Source: Fulvivirga sp. M361 (GTDB lineage: Bacteria > Bacteroidota > Bacteroidia > Cytophagales > Cyclobacteriaceae). From it: 64,000 nt of DNA. The notes beneath the pieces are model-generated. The model saw only the letters and a program-made list of their open reading frames with translations, did not search any database and had not been told where the DNA came from. The stretch is from positions 1 to 64,000 of the forward strand of contig NZ_VKDC01000009.1 in NCBI RefSeq assembly GCF_007097395.1, in the 5' to 3' direction. The translations under genes were made by a program, and so were the position numbers. Positions 59,941 to 64,000 of the stretch are shown piece by piece (the first letter of the stretch is position 1; every line of letters starts with the position of its first letter).

Positions 59941-62900
59941 GTGAATACAACGGAGCTACTTAAACTATATAAATCCGACAGCTTTATCCGGACGATAGCT
60001 GAGGAAACCAAGACAAACGAGGGCAAGTCCATACAGGTAAAGAATCTCTCCGGAAGTCTGGATGCCATTATCATAGCGGCAGTATATCAGATCAATCATC
60101 AAAACCAGCTTATTGTTCTACACGATAAGGAGGAGGCAGCTTATTTTCATAATGATCTTCAAAACCTATTGTCGGCAAAGGAAGTGCTGTTTTTTCCTAC
60201 TTCATATAAACGCCCCTACGAATTTGAAGAAACCGAAAACGCCAATGTACTCATGCGGGCGGAAATTTTGAACCGCATTAATCATAAATCATCAAGTGGC
60301 GAACTGATTGTCACCTATCCGGAAGCGCTTACTGAAAAGGTAGTCAATAAGAAATCATTGTCTAACCATACTTTCACAGCCAAAATCGGTGAAAAAGTGG
60401 ACGTGGAATTTCTAACTGAAATACTGGCTTCTTATGATTTCGAAAAAACGGATTTTGTTTACGAAGCAGGTCAGTTTGCTGTGAGAGGTGGTATTATTGA
60501 TGTATTTTCTTTTGCACATGACCTGCCATACCGAATAGAACTGTTCGGTGATGAAATTGAGAGCATTCGCACATTTGACCCCAGTACGCAGCTCTCCGCA
60601 GAAGTAATGAAGGAGGTTAACCTTATTCCCAACATCCAGACCAAGTTGATCCATGAAGAAAGACAGGGTTTTCTGGATTTTCTGCCGAACAATACGAAAA
60701 TATGGTTTAAGGATCATCAACAGACACTGGATGTTATTGATGCTTGTTTCGACAAAGCCACACAAAGTTTCGGCGCTATTTTAAAAGAAAGCGGCAATTC
60801 ACAGATTGTACTAAAACCCAATGATCTCTTTGAAGAATCGGGTTCTTTTTCACAACAAACAAGTGCTCTCGTAAAAATTGAATTTGGTAATCGTTTCTAC
60901 CTGGACGGCAAAAGTTTTGAACTGACCTCACAACCACAGCCCTCTTTCAATAAAAATTTCGACCTGGTTGCTCAAAATCTTCGGGAAAACCTTGAGAAGG
61001 AGTTCACCACACTTATTGCAGCTGAATCACAACGACAGCTTGAACGACTAAGAAATATTTTTGAGGAAATAGACCCGAGGGTAGAATTTCAGGACCTACC
61101 CGTAAGCCTAAGGCAAGGATTTGTAGATCAAACCCTTAAAATTGCCTGTTATACAGATCATCAGATCTTTGAACGCTTTCACCGATACAAAACCAAAAAC
61201 AAACATTCCAAATCAAAAGCACTTACATTAAAAGAACTGCGAACATTACAACCGGGTGATTTTGTCACCCATATTGACTATGGTATTGGTAAGTTCGCCG
61301 GTTTGGAAAAACAAGAGGTAAATGGAAAAGAACAGGAGTCTATCCGGCTGATCTATCGTGACGATGATCTTCTGTATGTAAGTATCCATGCCTTGCATAA
61401 AATCTCAAAGTACACAGGCAAAGAAGGCACTCCACCAGCTATAAGCAAACTAGGCTCGCCGGAATGGGAAAATAAAAAGAAAAAGGCTAAAAAGCAGGTA
61501 GCCGATATAGCTAAAGATCTTATTAGTCTATATGCCAAACGCAAGAAAACACAGGGCTATTCTTTTTCACCCGATAGTTTTCTCCAGGCTGAATTAGAAT
61601 CATCTTTTATTTATGAGGACACTCCGGACCAGGCAAAGGCAACAGCGGACGTTAAAGAAGATATGCAAGAGGGACATCCTATGGACCGATTGGTATGTGG
61701 CGATGTAGGCTTTGGAAAGACCGAGGTAGCGATTAGGGCAGCTTTTAAAGCCGTTGCTGATAATAAACAGGTAGCCGTATTAGTACCTACTACGATATTA
61801 GCTATGCAGCATCACCGCACCTTTGCAGAGAGGTTGAGTCGTTTCCCGGTAAAAGTGGAATACATTAATCGTTTCAAAAGTACTCGAGAAATTAAAGAGA
61901 CTTTAAAAAGAGTAGAAAGTGGTGAAACCAATATCTTGATAGGTACGCATCGCATAGTGAGTAAAGATGTAAAGTTTAAGGACCTCGGCCTGATGGTAAT
62001 AGACGAAGAACAAAAGTTTGGGGTAAAAGTAAAGGAGAAGTTAAAAGAAATGAGAGTAGATGTAGATGCAGTTACTTTGACGGCAACTCCCATACCCAGA
62101 ACCCTTCATTTCTCACTCATGGGGGCCAGGGATTTAAGCATTATTTCAACCCCACCACCAAACCGTCAGCCCGTTACTACCGAGCTACATGCTTTTGGAG
62201 AAAATGTAATCCGCGATGCCATTAGCTTTGAATTACGGCGGGGTGGCCAGGTATTTTTTGTTCACAACCGAATAGGCGATATTGATGAAGTAGCCAATAT
62301 CATACTCAGACTGGTACCAGACGCACGTATAGGTATTGCACATGGCCAGATGGATGGTGCAATATTGGAAAAGGCCATGATCAAATTTATTGAAGGTGAG
62401 TACGATGTATTAGTTTCTACCAATATTATTGAATCAGGCCTTGACATACCTAATGCCAATACTATTATTATTAATCAAGCCCATATGTTCGGACTTTCCG
62501 ATCTGCATCAAATGCGCGGAAGAGTGGGAAGGTCTAATAAAAAGGCATTTTGCTTTCTGCTCTCACCTCCTACAGCAGGACTTTCTTCCGACGCACGCAA
62601 AAGATTAAGTACACTGGAAGAATTTTCCGATCTGGGCGACGGTTTCAAGGTAGCTATGCGTGATCTTGATATTCGCGGCGCTGGCAACTTGTTGGGCGCA
62701 GAACAAAGTGGTTTCATTTCGGACCTTGGGTTTGACACCTATCATCAAATACTGGATGAGGCAGTTCAGGAGTTAAAACAGACAGAATTTCGTGATCTCT
62801 TTGAAAAAGAGCTGAGCGAAACCACCAAAATACTTGTAGAAGACTGCACAATAGAAACAGACCTGGAGTTGATTATTCCAGAAAGCTACGTCAGTAATAT

Positions 62901-63306
62901 TTCGGAGCGCTTAAGCCTTTATGCCCGGTTAGATAGTATTAAATCTGAAGAAGAGCTTGAAAAATTCCGCGATTCTTTAACAGACAGGTTTGGTCAGCTA
63001 CCCGATACGGTCATTGAACTAATAGAAACAGTAAGGCTTCGGTGGTTGGCTGAAAAACTTGGGTTTGAAAAGCTGAGCTTAAAAGGAGAGAAACTAAAAG
63101 GTTACTTTGTATCGTCTGATAAAGAGGCGTTCTTTAAATCTGAAACGTTCGGAAATATTCTGACCTATGTCCAGTCCCATCCCAGAAATTGTAAATTAAG
63201 AGAACATAAAACGCGCCTGATATTAACGATAGATGATGTTATGAATGTGGACCAGGCCAAACAGATATTGACTGACATGGTGCCACAAGAAATTTTACAG
63301 ACTTAA
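59941..63306 (+). CDS. mfd: Transcription-repair coupling factor Mfd
   Basis: 1121 residues with a GTG start. Removes RNA polymerase stalled at DNA damage and recruits UvrA. UvrB-homology region about 30-330; RNA-polymerase-interacting domain about 420-500 (LQPGDFVTHIDYGIGKFAGL); helicase core with GDVGFGKTEVAIRAAF (about 586), VIDEEQKFGVK (about 687) and TATPIPRTLHFS; TRCF domain from about 960 (LELIIPESYVSNISERLSLY). Complete. Its 3' end overlaps the convergent gene by 12 bases. Confidence 0.96.
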   Translation: MNTTELLKLYKSDSFIRTIAEETKTNEGKSIQVKNLSGSLDAIIIAAVYQINHQNQLIVLHDKEEAAYFHNDLQNLLSAKEVLFFPTSYKRPYEFEETENANVLMRAEILNRINHKSSSGELIVTYPEALTEKVVNKKSLSNHTFTAKIGEKVDVEFLTEILASYDFEKTDFVYEAGQFAVRGGIIDVFSFAHDLPYRIELFGDEIESIRTFDPSTQLSAEVMKEVNLIPNIQTKLIHEERQGFLDFLPNNTKIWFKDHQQTLDVIDACFDKATQSFGAILKESGNSQIVLKPNDLFEESGSFSQQTSALVKIEFGNRFYLDGKSFELTSQPQPSFNKNFDLVAQNLRENLEKEFTTLIAAESQRQLERLRNIFEEIDPRVEFQDLPVSLRQGFVDQTLKIACYTDHQIFERFHRYKTKNKHSKSKALTLKELRTLQPGDFVTHIDYGIGKFAGLEKQEVNGKEQESIRLIYRDDDLLYVSIHALHKISKYTGKEGTPPAISKLGSPEWENKKKKAKKQVADIAKDLISLYAKRKKTQGYSFSPDSFLQAELESSFIYEDTPDQAKATADVKEDMQEGHPMDRLVCGDVGFGKTEVAIRAAFKAVADNKQVAVLVPTTILAMQHHRTFAERLSRFPVKVEYINRFKSTREIKETLKRVESGETNILIGTHRIVSKDVKFKDLGLMVIDEEQKFGVKVKEKLKEMRVDVDAVTLTATPIPRTLHFSLMGARDLSIISTPPPNRQPVTTELHAFGENVIRDAISFELRRGGQVFFVHNRIGDIDEVANIILRLVPDARIGIAHGQMDGAILEKAMIKFIEGEYDVLVSTNIIESGLDIPNANTIIINQAHMFGLSDLHQMRGRVGRSNKKAFCFLLSPPTAGLSSDARKRLSTLEEFSDLGDGFKVAMRDLDIRGAGNLLGAEQSGFISDLGFDTYHQILDEAVQELKQTEFRDLFEKELSETTKILVEDCTIETDLELIIPESYVSNISERLSLYARLDSIKSEEELEKFRDSLTDRFGQLPDTVIELIETVRLRWLAEKLGFEKLSLKGEKLKGYFVSSDKEAFFKSETFGNILTYVQSHPRNCKLREHKTRLILTIDDVMNVDQAKQILTDMVPQEILQT

Positions 63307-63546
63307 ATCTGTAATATCAATAAAATCATAATAATCTTCCAGCTCCTCAACAGTGTGAAATGCATTGATCCCCAAAACTCGCCCCTCACTCGGTAGATAA
63401 CATACTTCTACAAAATAATCTTTCATAGAATACAGATAATATTTCTTTTCTTCCTCTACCCTGTACAAAAGATAATCTGCAAAAACAGTAATAAAATCAC
63501 ACTTTTTATTGAAAGATAAAATCTGAAAATCGTCTAAAGAAATCAT
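63295..63546 (-). CDS. Conserved hypothetical protein, 83 residues
   Basis: Acidic and tyrosine-rich, with alternating strands (CDFITVFADYLLYRVEEEKK, YYLYSMKDYFVEVCYL) and a helical VEELEDYYDFIDITDL tail. Cytoplasmic. Similar short proteins appear next to various genes in the phylum; no function known. Tail-to-tail overlap with mfd. Confidence 0.65.
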   Translation of the reverse strand: MISLDDFQILSFNKKCDFITVFADYLLYRVEEEKKYYLYSMKDYFVEVCYLPSEGRVLGINAFHTVEELEDYYDFIDITDLSL

Positions 63547-63660
63547 GGTGTTACAGGTCTATTACACCATTCAACTGTTAAACATTGTGCCAGCGACTAA
63601 AACCGTCAAAATGAGCTGTTTATGAGGTTTATGAAAAGGGGTGAAGGTCAAAAAGAGATG

Positions 63661-63683
63661 ATCAGTCCCATTTTGGGACTGAT
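63661..63683. repeat. Perfect 10-bp inverted repeat ATCAGTCCCA / TGGGACTGAT
   Basis: 3-base loop TTT, in the gap between the hypothetical gene and the LytTR gene at the window end. A related imperfect stretch (TATCCCAAAATAGGAC) lies near 63744. No T run, so more likely a binding site or leader hairpin than a terminator. Confidence 0.55.
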
Positions 63684-63763
63684 TCCAAGCTTCTAATCGA
63701 TTTTAAAGACAGTTCATCGAGTGTTCTGTGTCTTAAGGTTTTAGTATCCCAAAATAGGACGCA

Positions 63764-64000
63764 CTAGAAACTCATGAGGTCTTTAAAACGTTGGGTCTGT
63801 CTTCTCGATACATCTACCTCATGCCCCCCTTTCATATATATTTTAATGCTGCCACTGAACCAGGGTTCTATCCTGTCTACCCAGCGAAGGTTGATCATTT
63901 GCTGTCGGTTAGCACGGAAAAAAGTTTTTGGATCTAATCTTGATTCAAGGTAGTTCAACGTTCTCGGGATCATTGGCTTTTCTTCTTCGAAATAGAGTTT
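63764..64000 (-). CDS. LytTR-domain regulator, C-terminal part (runs off the window)
   Basis: 79 codons to the edge, with no start in the window. YFEEEKPMIPRTLNYLESRL and LDPKTFFRANRQQMINLRWV are the C-terminal half of a LytTR DNA-binding domain, and the end is GGHEVDVSRRQTQRFKDLMS. The receiver, if any, lies beyond 64000. An internal ATG at 63973 is not the true start. Confidence 0.85.
   Translation of the reverse strand, partial: KLYFEEEKPMIPRTLNYLESRLDPKTFFRANRQQMINLRWVDRIEPWFSGSIKIYMKGGHEVDVSRRQTQRFKDLMSF

Overview
This window looks like the chromosome of a gliding or marine-type member of the Bacteroidota, most likely Cytophagales. I infer this from several signs. Genes mostly lack Shine-Dalgarno leaders. 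At least one promoter has the Bacteroidota form (TTTG, 19-bp spacer, TAnnTTTG) just ahead of a tRNA-Phe gene. There are many lipoproteins, LytTR/LytS regulators, a PorE-like protein of the type IX secretion apparatus, probable type IX sorting tails, a YpdA-type bacillithiol reductase and a SMUG2-like glycosylase of a kind known from Pedobacter. No species can be named from the sequence alone.

Left end (1-5.3 kb): a decayed accessory region. A structured repeat of about 0.4 kb occurs in tandem (1-870), again at 1709-2015, and as fragments at 2589-2640 and 4841-4912. Between copies lie a DUF3124 lipoprotein, an Amidase_2 protein, two hypothetical proteins, gene debris and an ECF sigma factor that is cut off exactly at a repeat fragment and carries an internal stop.

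5.3-19 kb: small secreted or membrane proteins; a run of DUF4174, SMUG2-like, hotdog thioesterase and membrane-anchor genes; an alpha/beta hydrolase; a D-2-hydroxyacid dehydrogenase; a probable frameshifted secreted protein; a translationally coupled pair of DUF3857/transglutaminase proteins; and a complete IS1380-family insertion (17322-18792) with a 5-bp target duplication and a frameshifted transposase.

19-33 kb: a metallo-beta-lactamase-fold protein, a GNAT enzyme, YpdA, a Ca/Na antiporter, a lipid kinase, DUF427, small envelope proteins, a LytTR/LytS two-component pair, a chain of tiny overlapping genes around two DUF1761 membrane proteins, a methyltransferase/patatin pair and an M14 metallopeptidase.

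33-47 kb: Tpx, an M1 aminopeptidase, a PurM-like protein and the PorE-like protein on the minus strand. Then comes a plus-strand module: OmpR-family regulator, HAMP histidine kinase, Ig-like lipoprotein, beta-barrel-like protein, and a further lipoprotein with two RskA-like repeats. Paired GTGATA sites spaced by 11 bp lie in front of both the regulator gene and the last lipoprotein gene, which suggests they form one regulon. An iron-sulfur oxidoreductase pair and tRNA-Phe follow.

47-64 kb: mostly housekeeping genes (a histidine kinase, RluB-like pseudouridine synthase, ScpB, a DksA-like protein lacking most zinc cysteines, a lamin-tail surface protein, aspartate-semialdehyde dehydrogenase, a THUMP-like methyltransferase, an XRE regulator, PEP carboxylase, Mfd), ending in a truncated LytTR domain at the right edge. 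I saw no CRISPR array, prophage or recognisable defence island. The least explained items are the repeat family with its associated decay and the 39.5-44.6 kb envelope-regulation module.
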